Assembly (NCBI GenBank): GCA_964420455.1
Contig: CAYQTO010000096.1
Coordinates: forward strand, 1-14,104
Direction of reading: 5' to 3'
From: CAYQTO01 sp964420455
GTDB taxonomy: Bacteria; Sumerlaeota; Sumerlaeia; SLMS01
DNA length: 14,104 nucleotides
In this document: positions 1-6,907 of the stretch, piece by piece
Position numbering within the stretch: the first letter of the stretch is position 1
Layout: each line of letters opens with the position of its first letter
Notes under the pieces: model-generated
Database searches by the model: none
Told to the model about the DNA's origin: nothing
Seen by the model: only the letters and a program-made list of their open reading frames with translations
Made by a program: the position numbers and the translations under genes

Positions 1-1
1 C

Positions 2-592
2 GTGCTGTTCCTGCTGCCCGTCGTCGGCGCCTATCTCTACTGGATAATCCAGAACGCCCCCGACATCCCTCCGGCCGACTTCCTCGAGTTTCGGGCAGGC
101 CTCGGGCAGTCCGGACCCCAACTCCAGACCGCCGTGTTCGACTTTCTTTCCTGGTGGGGCGTGGCCCTCGCATGTGGGACTCTGGCCGCCACCGGCGCGG
201 TCCTGCTTCCGTATAGACGTCCCACGCCGGCCCTGGCGATCGGCTCGGGCACGGCCGTCTTGCTCCTTGCATCCTTGTCCTTTCCTCCCGCCGGGCCATG
301 GGGAGCGACGAGGATCCTCCTTGTAGCCAGCGCGATTCTCCTCGCCTCCGGAGCGACGATGGCCGTTCCCCGTGCACGACGGCTACCCGCCGGCGTCTTC
401 GCCTTCGCCGTCATCGTTACCCTGGCGCGGGGCCTCTTCCCCTCCTCTGTCGCGGACCCGTCCCACGCGTTCACCCTGTTCTTCCTCGACGCACTCCTCC
501 TGGCAATTATCTGGACGATTGGGTACCTCGGGGGATCCCGGGTGCTCTACAACGCGGCCGATTCCCCACCGCCCCCGGATACCTCGGAATAA
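2..592 (+). CDS. Polytopic membrane protein of unknown function, 5'-truncated by window edge
   Basis: The frame is open from the first bases, so the visible 196 residues are probably the C-terminal part of a longer protein; the GTG at position 2 need not be the start. The product is very hydrophobic, with about six likely membrane segments (roughly residues 1-18, 48-70, 77-96, 103-124, 129-146 and 157-178), separated by short Arg-rich or Pro-rich loops. It ends in a short Pro-rich tail. I see no catalytic motif or metal-binding pattern and do not recognise the family. Codon 72 is AGA, the only AGA I see in this gene, and it sits inside a GTATAGAC motif. The last 46 bp overlap the 3' end of the convergent yfhO-like gene, leaving no room for a conventional terminator. 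Membrane location is well supported; function is unknown. Confidence 0.72.
   Translation: MLFLLPVVGAYLYWIIQNAPDIPPADFLEFRAGLGQSGPQLQTAVFDFLSWWGVALACGTLAATGAVLLPYRRPTPALAIGSGTAVLLLASLSFPPAGPWGATRILLVASAILLASGATMAVPRARRLPAGVFAFAVIVTLARGLFPSSVADPSHAFTLFFLDALLLAIIWTIGYLGGSRVLYNAADSPPPPDTSE
211..218 (+). repeat. GTATAGAC motif copy 1
   Basis: Exact 8-mer inside the first gene. In frame it gives Pro-Tyr-Arg-Arg using TAT and the rare AGA codon. Confidence 0.6.
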
Positions 593-2922
593 AGCCCCCC
601 GCCGCCTCCGGGCCACCTCCTCATGGCCACCAGTAGAATCAACACCGCCAGTCCCGCCATGCTGACAAACACGCCACCCACGAGCCCCGGCGGCGTATAG
701 ACGAACCGCACCTCCCTCATCGGCTCCTCAACGGGAACCGCCCGAAAAGCATGATTGGCCCGCAGCATGGGGAGTTCCCGGCCGCCCGTTTCCGCCCTCC
801 AGCCCGTCATCCACGTGTCCGCCAGGTAGAGCATGCCCTCGAAGGGCGCGTCCCAGCGGGCGACCAGCTCGTTCGGCGTGGGCGACTCGAGGCGGACCGG
901 CGGCGGGGGAGTGCCACGCTCCCGCGGCGGCGGGACGTCCCCTCCGACGAGCACCAGTGTCCGCGACGTCCATCCGTCCGACAGGGCCCGCCATGCCTCC
1001 TCCTCCGTTTCATGAACACGCCAGCGATCCATCAGCCGGGCACGCGGCGCCGACCCGGCCACATCCGTGATCCCCTCCGACCCGAGAACGCCGCCCACGC
1101 CCGCCGCAGCAGCCAGCGGCGATCCTCGCAACGGATCCGGCACGGGTGTATAGAAGCCCATGGGGCGCCCGTTCCATGCATTCATGAATTCGCCAAACCG
1201 CCTGGGGTACACGGGTTCATACCCGTTCAGAAGCAGCGCGCCTGTGGACAAGGCCGTGTTCGGGCTCCTCGTTGGATCCACCAGAATCAACCGCTCCTCC
1301 CTCGTATAGACAGGCGCGACATCCGCCAGGAGGGTCGACCCACTGTCGAGTCGCGTTACCCAGTTGCGGTGCGAACTCGCGAGGTCGGCAAAGACCAGCG
1401 CCGCGATCGTGACGGGCAGCCAAGGCCGCAGGCGGGGGATTCCGGCAAACGCACCCACCGCGATGGCGATCACCGCCAACCGCACCATCGCCCACGCGAC
1501 CGCCGACATCGCGGCTGAGCGCGAGGCGGCGATGACTTCCGGGGATTCCAGCGCCTCACGGGGAAGTTCCAGCAGGGCGCCGCCTCCATGGAAGGTGTCC
1601 GCCACGGTGCGCACGAACGACTGCGAGAGTCCTTCCGTCAGGAAGGGTGACCAAGCCGCGCACACCCCGAGCGCAACGAACGCACCCACCGACAGGATCA
1701 GGCGTCGCAACATCTTGTCGCCACCCAGCGCCGCCATCACCCCGTGCAAGCCCATCCCCGCCAGCAGGCCCACGGGGAGCGCGAGCAGGCCAAGGATCTT
1801 GCCGGGCCCACGGAAGAGATCGAATCCGGGAACGAAGTGAAACAGAACGCCGTGGACCGGTGTCGCCCGCCCGAGGGCCACCGCCAGGCCCAGAATCACC
1901 AGCACCAGAAGCGCCAACGCCCGCCAACGGATAGTCCCCTCGCCCCGCCCCAGCGCCCACACCGTACCGGCCGCCACCAGGACAAGCGTCCCGATCCCTG
2001 TATAGACGGCTACTTCCCACCCGTACCACGCGCCCCAGTAGATCGTCCGCCCCGGAACGCCAAAGTATCCGGGCACGAGCAGGCCCACAAGATGCACCGG
2101 CGGGAGGTCAAACGTTCCGGCGGTTGCGAGGGTCAGGCCCTCGCGCGAGCCCTCGGCCGTGTAGGCCGCCGTGATCGCCAGCGGAACCGCGGCGAGCATC
2201 GCGCCGAGCAGCACCGCACCCCCGAGGCTCGCCAGGGCACCCATCCGCCGCTCCGTCCCCGCCAGCCGGACAAGCGTATAGACGCCGGCAAGGCACGATC
2301 CGAAATAGAGCACCTGCGGATGCCCTGCAGTAATCTGGAGAGCATACAGGACCGCACCGGCAGCCACCCACCTTGGCGACCGTCTGCCGGCCAGGGTGTC
2401 CTCGATATACAGGATCAACCACGGGAACCAGGCCAGCGAGCAGACAATCGTGAGGTGTCCGGCGAACAGGCGCCCGCCGAACGGACCCGAAAGCGTATAG
2501 ACGAGCGCGGCGACGACGGCCCCCGCCGTGCAAGTCCCAAACCGCGTCGCAAGGAGCGCCGTTCCCGCCGCCGACAGCGAAAGATGGAGCACGATCGACC
2601 CATTGACCGCCAGCACCGGTGGCATCAGCAGGAACGGCAGATTCAGCGGGTAGAACAGCGCCGTCTCGAAGTTTGCGGCAAACGGTGCCCCACAAAACGT
2701 GTGGGTATTCCACCACGGGACGACGCCGCGCGCCATCCAGGAGAACCCATAGGTGCGCCAGTGGAGGTAACTCGCGCCCATGTCACCGAACCGCCACCCA
2801 ATGACGTCGCCCGGGTCGCCAGTGGCGATCCCCACGGCGAGCGCCGCCAGTGCGAGGCCCACCGCAACGGCGGCCGCACGCCACCCCTCCGCCCTTCCTC
2901 TGGCCGGCATCCTGTCGTCCAT
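547..2922 (-). CDS. YfhO-like polytopic membrane protein (putative GT-C type glycosyltransferase)
   Basis: About 791 residues, in the usual range for YfhO-family proteins. One N-terminal membrane segment (about residues 16-34) is followed by a loop carrying family features: a WWN stretch (70-72), Gly-Ala-Pro (78-80) and FYPLN (90-94). Next come Gly-His at 155-156 and GHPQ at 200-203, typical of this family, among about a dozen membrane helices, and then a C-terminal soluble beta-rich part. YfhO proteins are GT-C-like enzymes; in Bacillus, YfhO takes part in glycosylating lipoteichoic acid on the outer face of the membrane, but the substrate here is unknown. Start: the frame extends to an ATG at 3015, only 6 bp from mutS2. 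I prefer ATG 2922, which has AAGGTGA just upstream and leaves 99 bp for divergent promoters. The C-terminus is Gly-rich and overlaps the convergent gene by 46 bp. The gene carries five GTATAGAC motifs, each encoding Val-Tyr-Thr. Confidence 0.82.
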   Translation of the reverse strand: MDDRMPARGRAEGWRAAAVAVGLALAALAVGIATGDPGDVIGWRFGDMGASYLHWRTYGFSWMARGVVPWWNTHTFCGAPFAANFETALFYPLNLPFLLMPPVLAVNGSIVLHLSLSAAGTALLATRFGTCTAGAVVAALVYTLSGPFGGRLFAGHLTIVCSLAWFPWLILYIEDTLAGRRSPRWVAAGAVLYALQITAGHPQVLYFGSCLAGVYTLVRLAGTERRMGALASLGGAVLLGAMLAAVPLAITAAYTAEGSREGLTLATAGTFDLPPVHLVGLLVPGYFGVPGRTIYWGAWYGWEVAVYTGIGTLVLVAAGTVWALGRGEGTIRWRALALLVLVILGLAVALGRATPVHGVLFHFVPGFDLFRGPGKILGLLALPVGLLAGMGLHGVMAALGGDKMLRRLILSVGAFVALGVCAAWSPFLTEGLSQSFVRTVADTFHGGGALLELPREALESPEVIAASRSAAMSAVAWAMVRLAVIAIAVGAFAGIPRLRPWLPVTIAALVFADLASSHRNWVTRLDSGSTLLADVAPVYTREERLILVDPTRSPNTALSTGALLLNGYEPVYPRRFGEFMNAWNGRPMGFYTPVPDPLRGSPLAAAAGVGGVLGSEGITDVAGSAPRARLMDRWRVHETEEEAWRALSDGWTSRTLVLVGGDVPPPRERGTPPPPVRLESPTPNELVARWDAPFEGMLYLADTWMTGWRAETGGRELPMLRANHAFRAVPVEEPMREVRFVYTPPGLVGGVFVSMAGLAVLILLVAMRRWPGGGGGLYSEVSGGGGESAAL
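695..702 (+). repeat. GTATAGAC motif copy 2
   Basis: Exact 8-mer on the + strand; encodes Val-Tyr-Thr (about residues 741-743) of the minus-strand yfhO-like gene. Confidence 0.6.
1304..1311 (+). repeat. GTATAGAC motif copy 3
   Basis: Exact 8-mer; encodes Val-Tyr-Thr at about residues 538-540 of the yfhO-like protein. A one-mismatch relative, GTATAGAA, lies at 1148-1155. Confidence 0.6.
2000..2007 (+). repeat. GTATAGAC motif copy 4
   Basis: Exact 8-mer; encodes Val-Tyr-Thr at about residues 306-308 of the yfhO-like protein. Confidence 0.6.
2276..2283 (+). repeat. GTATAGAC motif copy 5
   Basis: Exact 8-mer; encodes Val-Tyr-Thr at about residues 214-216 of the yfhO-like protein. Only 276 bp from the previous copy. 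Confidence 0.6.
2495..2502 (+). repeat. GTATAGAC motif copy 6
   Basis: Exact 8-mer; encodes Val-Tyr-Thr at about residues 141-143 of the yfhO-like protein. Confidence 0.6.
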
Positions 2923-3021
2923 GCGGTCACCTTCAGGCCGCGGGGTCGCGCGTCGAGTCCGATTCTCGCTTGCCGGTTGGCAGTCCGGTAGGGAAAACGC
3001 CCATGCCGATGGCAAGGGACC
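2923..3021. promoter_or_regulatory. Divergent intergenic region between yfhO-like gene and mutS2
   Basis: These 99 bp separate the preferred starts of two divergent genes and should hold both promoters. I looked for -35/-10 pairs: TTGCCG at 2970-2975 is -35-like, but no good -10 lies 16-18 bp downstream. No operator-like palindrome stands out. AAGGGA at 3014-3019 is a closely spaced candidate ribosome binding site for mutS2. The promoter role is inferred from gene arrangement only. Confidence 0.35.
2927..2933 (-). promoter_or_regulatory. Ribosome binding site deciding the yfhO-like start
   Basis: Read on the minus strand, AAGGTGA lies four bases before ATG 2922. The in-frame ATG at 3015 would put the start within 6 bp of the divergent mutS2 gene. 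This site therefore supports the shorter protein, which begins Met-Asp-Asp-Arg. Confidence 0.6.
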
Positions 3022-5505
3022 ATGGATTCACGAACCCAAAATGTTCTCGAGTTTGGCCTCCTCCGGGAAGAGATCGCCCGCCGTGCTGCGGGGGAACTCG
3101 GTCGGTCGTGGGCACTCGCGCTCGAGCCGTTGCCCGATGCCGATGCCGCCGCGGAACGCGCCCGCCCCACACGCGAAATCATGATGCTGCTCGCCAACGG
3201 CGAGTCTCCTCCCCTCGACGGCGCCTTTGATGCGACCGCCCTCTTCCAGCAGGCCCGCATCCCCGGTTCCGTGCTCGACCTCGAGCACTGGCCCCGGGTC
3301 GCCCGCTTCCTCGATGTCTGCGCCCGCCTGGCGGCTTTCCGTGAAGGCCGTGCCTCGAAGACACCCGCCCTCGCGACCATCCTCTCCGGCCTCGACGCCA
3401 ACGAGGACCTCGCGCGCCGCCTCGCCCGCCTGCTCGATGAAAAGGGAGGCCTTCGCGACGACGCCACGCCGGAACTCGCCCAGTGTCGCCGCGGCCTTCG
3501 CGAGGGTGAACGCCGCCTCCTCCGGACTGTGTCCGACCTCGCCGCGCGCCTGCATGATTCCGGCATCCTTCAGGACAAGCTCTCAACGATCCGCAACGGC
3601 CGCCACGTGCTTCCGGTCCGCACCAGCGCCCGCGGCCGCCTCCGGGGCATCATGCATGGCTCCTCCGCCTCCGGCGAGACCGTCTATATCGAGCCGCCGG
3701 AGATCGTCGAGGCGAGCAACGAACTCGAGGTCCTCCGCGAGCGCGAAATCCGCGAGATCCACCGCATCCTCGCCGAACTCACGGACGAACTTCGGCCGTG
3801 GGCAGACCTTGGCCTTCACAACGTCGCCGTCCTGCGCCATGTGGATGGCCTGCTCGCCATCGCCCGCACCGCCCACGAGAAGGGGTGGAGCTACCCGCTC
3901 GTCACGCGCGGCGGTCCCCTCCGCCTCTTCAACGCCCACCACCCGCTCCTCCAGCTCCGTGCCCCCCGGAGCGTCCCCATCACCATGTTGCTCGAACCGG
4001 GCGACCAGTGCCTCGTGCTCTCGGGCCCCAACGCCGGCGGGAAAACCACCGCCATGAAGACCATCGGCCTCCTTGCGGTCCTCGTCCAATGCGGCTGTCC
4101 CGTCCCCGCCTTCCCGGATTCCGCCATCCCCTTCTTCACCGCCGTTCACGCCGATATTGGCGACACGCAAAGCCTCGAGGAGGGCGTCTCCACCTTCACC
4201 GGGCACATCCGCCACATTGCGGACATGTATAGACAGGCCGACGGTCAGGCGCTGGTCCTCCTCGACGAGCTGGGCACCGGCACCGATCCCCATGAGGGGG
4301 GCGCCCTTGCCATCGCGATCCTCATGGGGCTGCTGCGCCGGGCCTCCCTCACCGTCACCACCAGCCACCTCGGTCCGGTCAAGACCTGGGCCGAGGACAC
4401 CCCGGGGGTGCGCAACGCCTCGTTCTCCCTCGATCCGGAAACCCGGGCCCCCACCTTCCGGTTGCGGCTGGACCTGCCCGGGGCGAGCGAGGCTCTCGAG
4501 ATCGCCGAGCGCGAGGGCCTCGACGCCCGGCTGCTGGCGGAGGCGCGCAAACTCGTGGGGGAATCGCACCTGCGCATGGGCGACCTGCTGCGCCGGATCG
4601 AGGAGCGCGAGCAGCGCCTCGGCGCGGCTGTCCGCGAGGCGGAGGCCCGTGCTGCCAGCCTCGCCGAACAGGAGCGCGTCGCCCGTGCCCGCTCCGAAAG
4701 CCTTCGCGACGAGCGCCGTGAATTCCGCGATTCCCTCGCTGCCGAGAAGGAAAGGGCGATCGCGGAAACCCGCGAGCGCGTCGAGCGGCTCATCGCGGGC
4801 CTGCCCGGCGAGGAGGAACTCCAGCGACGCAAGGAGGCCCTCGTCCGCGCGCGGGAGGAACTCCTTCGCAGCCAGCAGCTTACCGGCGAGGAACGCCGCC
4901 GCCTCGCCGAGGAGCAGGTCCGCACCGGCGAGATCACCACCGGCCAGCGCGTCTTCATCGCGACCCTCGGCCAATGGGGCGAGGTCCTCCGCGAAGAGAA
5001 ATCGGGCAAGGCGTTCCGCGTCCTCGTCGGCAACCTCGAGGTGAGCGCCACAACGGAGGACCTGCTCGACCATGACCCGGCGCAGCGGCGCGAGGAACGC
5101 CGTCAGTTGACGGAGGAGGTCGAGACTTCGGCGGCACCGCGCAAACGGGGAAAGAAAAGCCGCCGTGCCCGCCAGGCCCTTCGCCGTGTCGAGCCCTCCC
5201 CCCCTTCCTCCCAAGCCTCCTCCTTCTCGTTCCGTTCCGCCTCCGTCACCTCCGTCCAGCGCCCCTCCTCCATGACCCTCGACCTCCATGGCTACCGTGT
5301 GGAGGAGGCCCTTGCGGAGCTCGACCGCTTCATCGACCGGTCCCTTCTCGCCAACTTTCCGTATATAAAGATATGCCATGGAACGGGCACCGGTCGCCTC
5401 TATCGGGCCGTCCACGAGTTCCTCCGAGGGCACCCGAGCGTGCGCAATTACCGCTTTGCCACGCCGGACGAGGGCGGCGGCGGGATGACCATCGTCGACT
5501 TGTGA
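3022..5505 (+). CDS. mutS2: MutS2 family ATPase with C-terminal Smr domain
   Basis: 827 residues, close to the usual 780-830 for MutS2. The N-terminus matches the family helical core (Leu-Glu-Phe near residue 10). Walker A GPNAGGKTT is at 335-343, the STFTGH signature at 390-395, Walker B LLDELGTGTDP at 413-423 and TTSH at 446-449, so the ABC ATPase looks intact. A long charged coiled coil follows (about 515-640), then a short beta-rich KOW-like module (about 637-680). A basic, Ser/Pro-rich linker leads to the Smr domain, with LDLHG at 753-757 and HGTGTG at 786-791. MutS2 lacks the mismatch-recognition domain of MutS; homologues limit recombination or, in Bacillus, act on collided ribosomes. 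The Smr motif has Thr at the position often held by Lys. Odd points: a rare AGA codon inside a GTATAGAC motif (4227) and an AT-rich patch with two ATA codons at 5362-5373. Confidence 0.95.
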   Translation: MDSRTQNVLEFGLLREEIARRAAGELGRSWALALEPLPDADAAAERARPTREIMMLLANGESPPLDGAFDATALFQQARIPGSVLDLEHWPRVARFLDVCARLAAFREGRASKTPALATILSGLDANEDLARRLARLLDEKGGLRDDATPELAQCRRGLREGERRLLRTVSDLAARLHDSGILQDKLSTIRNGRHVLPVRTSARGRLRGIMHGSSASGETVYIEPPEIVEASNELEVLREREIREIHRILAELTDELRPWADLGLHNVAVLRHVDGLLAIARTAHEKGWSYPLVTRGGPLRLFNAHHPLLQLRAPRSVPITMLLEPGDQCLVLSGPNAGGKTTAMKTIGLLAVLVQCGCPVPAFPDSAIPFFTAVHADIGDTQSLEEGVSTFTGHIRHIADMYRQADGQALVLLDELGTGTDPHEGGALAIAILMGLLRRASLTVTTSHLGPVKTWAEDTPGVRNASFSLDPETRAPTFRLRLDLPGASEALEIAEREGLDARLLAEARKLVGESHLRMGDLLRRIEEREQRLGAAVREAEARAASLAEQERVARARSESLRDERREFRDSLAAEKERAIAETRERVERLIAGLPGEEELQRRKEALVRAREELLRSQQLTGEERRRLAEEQVRTGEITTGQRVFIATLGQWGEVLREEKSGKAFRVLVGNLEVSATTEDLLDHDPAQRREERRQLTEEVETSAAPRKRGKKSRRARQALRRVEPSPPSSQASSFSFRSASVTSVQRPSSMTLDLHGYRVEEALAELDRFIDRSLLANFPYIKICHGTGTGRLYRAVHEFLRGHPSVRNYRFATPDEGGGGMTIVDL
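4227..4234 (+). repeat. GTATAGAC motif copy 7
   Basis: Exact 8-mer inside mutS2, encoding Met-Tyr-Arg-Gln through TAT and the rare AGA codon. It lies between the ATPase signature and Walker B. Confidence 0.6.
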
Positions 5506-5511
5506 GGGGGG

Positions 5512-6333
5512 TCAGCGCCTGAAGACGCCAAGGATCCTCTTGAAGAACGGGCGGCGGTACAGCCTTGTCTGGAGCTCCCGCGCCGGCTGGTGGTCCGGCT
5601 TCAGCTGGAGTGCGCGCTTCAGCGCGTCGTCCGCCGCCTCGAACCGGCTCACCTCCGTATAGACGCGCGCGAGCTCGTACCAGATGTAGAAGTTGCGGGG
5701 ATTACGCTCCACAGCCAGGCGGAGGAATTCCGCGGCGCTGGACCAGTGGCGCCGGGAGGCGAAGGTCAGCCCCGCCAGGAGGGGCACGCGCCAGTCGTCG
5801 GAACCGGCCAGCTCGACCGCCTTCTCCAGGCAAAACAGTGCGTTGCCGTCCGCCGCCAGCAGCAACACCTCGCCCCGGGCCAGCCAGGCCCACTCGCTCG
5901 CGCCCCGCTGCATCGCGTAGTCACTCACGCCGACGGCCCGCCGCGCATTCCCCGTCCGTGCCAGCACCCGCGCCCGCTGCGACAGAAGCGACGGATCCTC
6001 CGGGAACTGCTCCAGCGCCCGGTTCGACCAAACTTCCGCCTCACGGTACTGCTTCAAAGCGAGCAGCGCTGACACCTGCCCGATCCACGGATAGACGTGG
6101 TTATTCTCCTCCTGGAGCGCCCGGCTATACAACCGCAAGGCCCCGCGGTAGTCGCCCGTGAAGAAGGACTCGTCCGCCTGCTGGATGAAGGTCGGGTAGG
6201 AACTCTCGACCGGTTGGTAGCCCTTGGGCTCCTCCGCCTGCTTGCGCGCAACGGTGCCCTCCGGCGGTTCGAGCCCCGCCTTCAGGTTCTCCGCCGAGCT
6301 GCGCTCGAGCTTCGAGAATCGCCCCTCCGCCAC
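5512..6333 (-). CDS. Tetratricopeptide repeat protein
   Basis: 273 residues, starting with GTG 6333. The first 40 residues are polar and probably disordered. From about residue 46 the chain shows TPR-like helix pairs, with the spaced small and aromatic residues of the repeat (for example Gly-Asp-Tyr-x-x-Ala-Leu near 59-65 and Arg-Phe-Glu-Ala-Ala-Asp-Asp near 230-236). It ends in a basic, aromatic tail rich in Arg, Lys and Phe. There is no signal peptide or membrane segment, so it is probably a cytoplasmic scaffold; the partner is unknown. It lies 15 bp downstream of a small membrane protein gene. Read on the minus strand, that gene's TAA stop runs into an AAGGGGG ribosome binding site, so the two are probably co-transcribed and translationally coupled. 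Its stop is 6 bp from the mutS2 stop (convergent). Confidence 0.85.
   Translation of the reverse strand: MAEGRFSKLERSSAENLKAGLEPPEGTVARKQAEEPKGYQPVESSYPTFIQQADESFFTGDYRGALRLYSRALQEENNHVYPWIGQVSALLALKQYREAEVWSNRALEQFPEDPSLLSQRARVLARTGNARRAVGVSDYAMQRGASEWAWLARGEVLLLAADGNALFCLEKAVELAGSDDWRVPLLAGLTFASRRHWSSAAEFLRLAVERNPRNFYIWYELARVYTEVSRFEAADDALKRALQLKPDHQPARELQTRLYRRPFFKRILGVFRR
5657..5664 (+). repeat. GTATAGAC motif copy 8
   Basis: Exact 8-mer on the + strand; encodes Val-Tyr-Thr of the minus-strand TPR gene. A near match, GGATAGAC, lies at 6089-6096 in the same gene. Confidence 0.6.
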
Positions 6334-6348
6334 GCCGCTCTAGCCCCC

Positions 6349-6840
6349 TTATGTCCAGCGCCGGATGCGCAGCACAATCTCGCCCTGCTCGTTTACTTCC
6401 TCTTCCACCACGTCTGCGTTCATGCGTTCGACGGCCTCGGCGGCCTTGTTTGCCGCCAGCGCCTGGGCGATCTCCCTCACGAACTTCTGCCCTTCCGCCC
6501 GGAGCACCCCCTCGTCCGCCCCCTTTGGTGCCGACATGGTTACCCGGAGTTTGCCCCGCTCGTCCTTGTGGAGGGTCAGCGTCATGTCGTCCTTTTGGAA
6601 GTTGAGCGTCTCGGCGCGGCCGACTTCCGCCGTCAGGTTCTCCAGGATCGTCTCCTGCAGGGGAATCTCCACGTGGGTCCGCCCCTCGATTTCCTGCTTC
6701 AGGCGCCGGTTCAGTTCGCCGCCCTCCTCGGACATCTTTGTCAGCTGGCGATACCCAAGGGCCCCCGCCGTCGCCAGAATCAGCGGCGTCAGCATCGGCA
6801 GGCTGGTGGCAACGATGGGAGTCAACGCATAGAGAAACAT
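6349..6840 (-). CDS. Small membrane-anchored protein of unknown function
   Basis: 163 residues from ATG 6840. The frame runs up to 7026, but I choose 6840 because a strong GGAGGTG lies four bases upstream and the hydrophobic segment then becomes N-terminal. A longer product would also overlap the divergent prepilin peptidase. Residues 4-30 form one long or two short membrane segments. The rest is a charged soluble domain: a helical Glu/Lys/Arg-rich stretch, a short beta region, then an amphipathic helix (about 118-140) and a closing beta strand ending Arg-Ile-Arg-Arg-Trp-Thr. The helix-strand ending loosely recalls DUF1257/Ycf35-type proteins, but I would not assign it. It is the first gene of an operon with the TPR protein, which may be its cytoplasmic partner. 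Confidence 0.75.
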   Translation of the reverse strand: MFLYALTPIVATSLPMLTPLILATAGALGYRQLTKMSEEGGELNRRLKQEIEGRTHVEIPLQETILENLTAEVGRAETLNFQKDDMTLTLHKDERGKLRVTMSAPKGADEGVLRAEGQKFVREIAQALAANKAAEAVERMNADVVEEEVNEQGEIVLRIRRWT

Positions 6841-6907
6841 CGGACACCTCCGATCCGGGGCGACGGTGTATGCTGCCATCGGGCCAAGCAAGCCGAAGCC
6901 TTGCCGG
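6841..6907. promoter_or_regulatory. Divergent intergenic region upstream of prepilin peptidase
   Basis: About 67 bp between the small membrane protein (minus) and the preferred prepilin peptidase start (plus). It must hold the minus-strand promoter, and the plus-strand one unless that gene starts at 7043. I see no convincing -35/-10 pair or palindrome. Confidence 0.3.
6845..6851 (-). promoter_or_regulatory. Ribosome binding site deciding the start at 6840
   Basis: Read on the minus strand, GGAGGTG sits four bases before ATG 6840, the best ribosome binding site in this part of the window. It argues that the 62 in-frame codons further upstream are not translated. Confidence 0.7.

Noticed and set aside
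1744..2991. 415-codon plus-strand frame opposite the yfhO-like gene
   Set aside because: Arg/Pro/Gln/His-rich, no domain, no ribosome site. The minus strand encodes a membrane protein with family motifs.
2923..3015. 31-codon N-terminal extension of the yfhO-like protein
   Set aside because: It would leave 6 bp to mutS2 and lacks a ribosome site, whereas ATG 2922 has AAGGTGA upstream.
3583..5433. 616-codon open frame antisense to mutS2
   Set aside because: Arises from strong C/G third-position bias. The product is Gly/Ala/Glu-rich without domains, and the sense strand encodes an intact MutS2.
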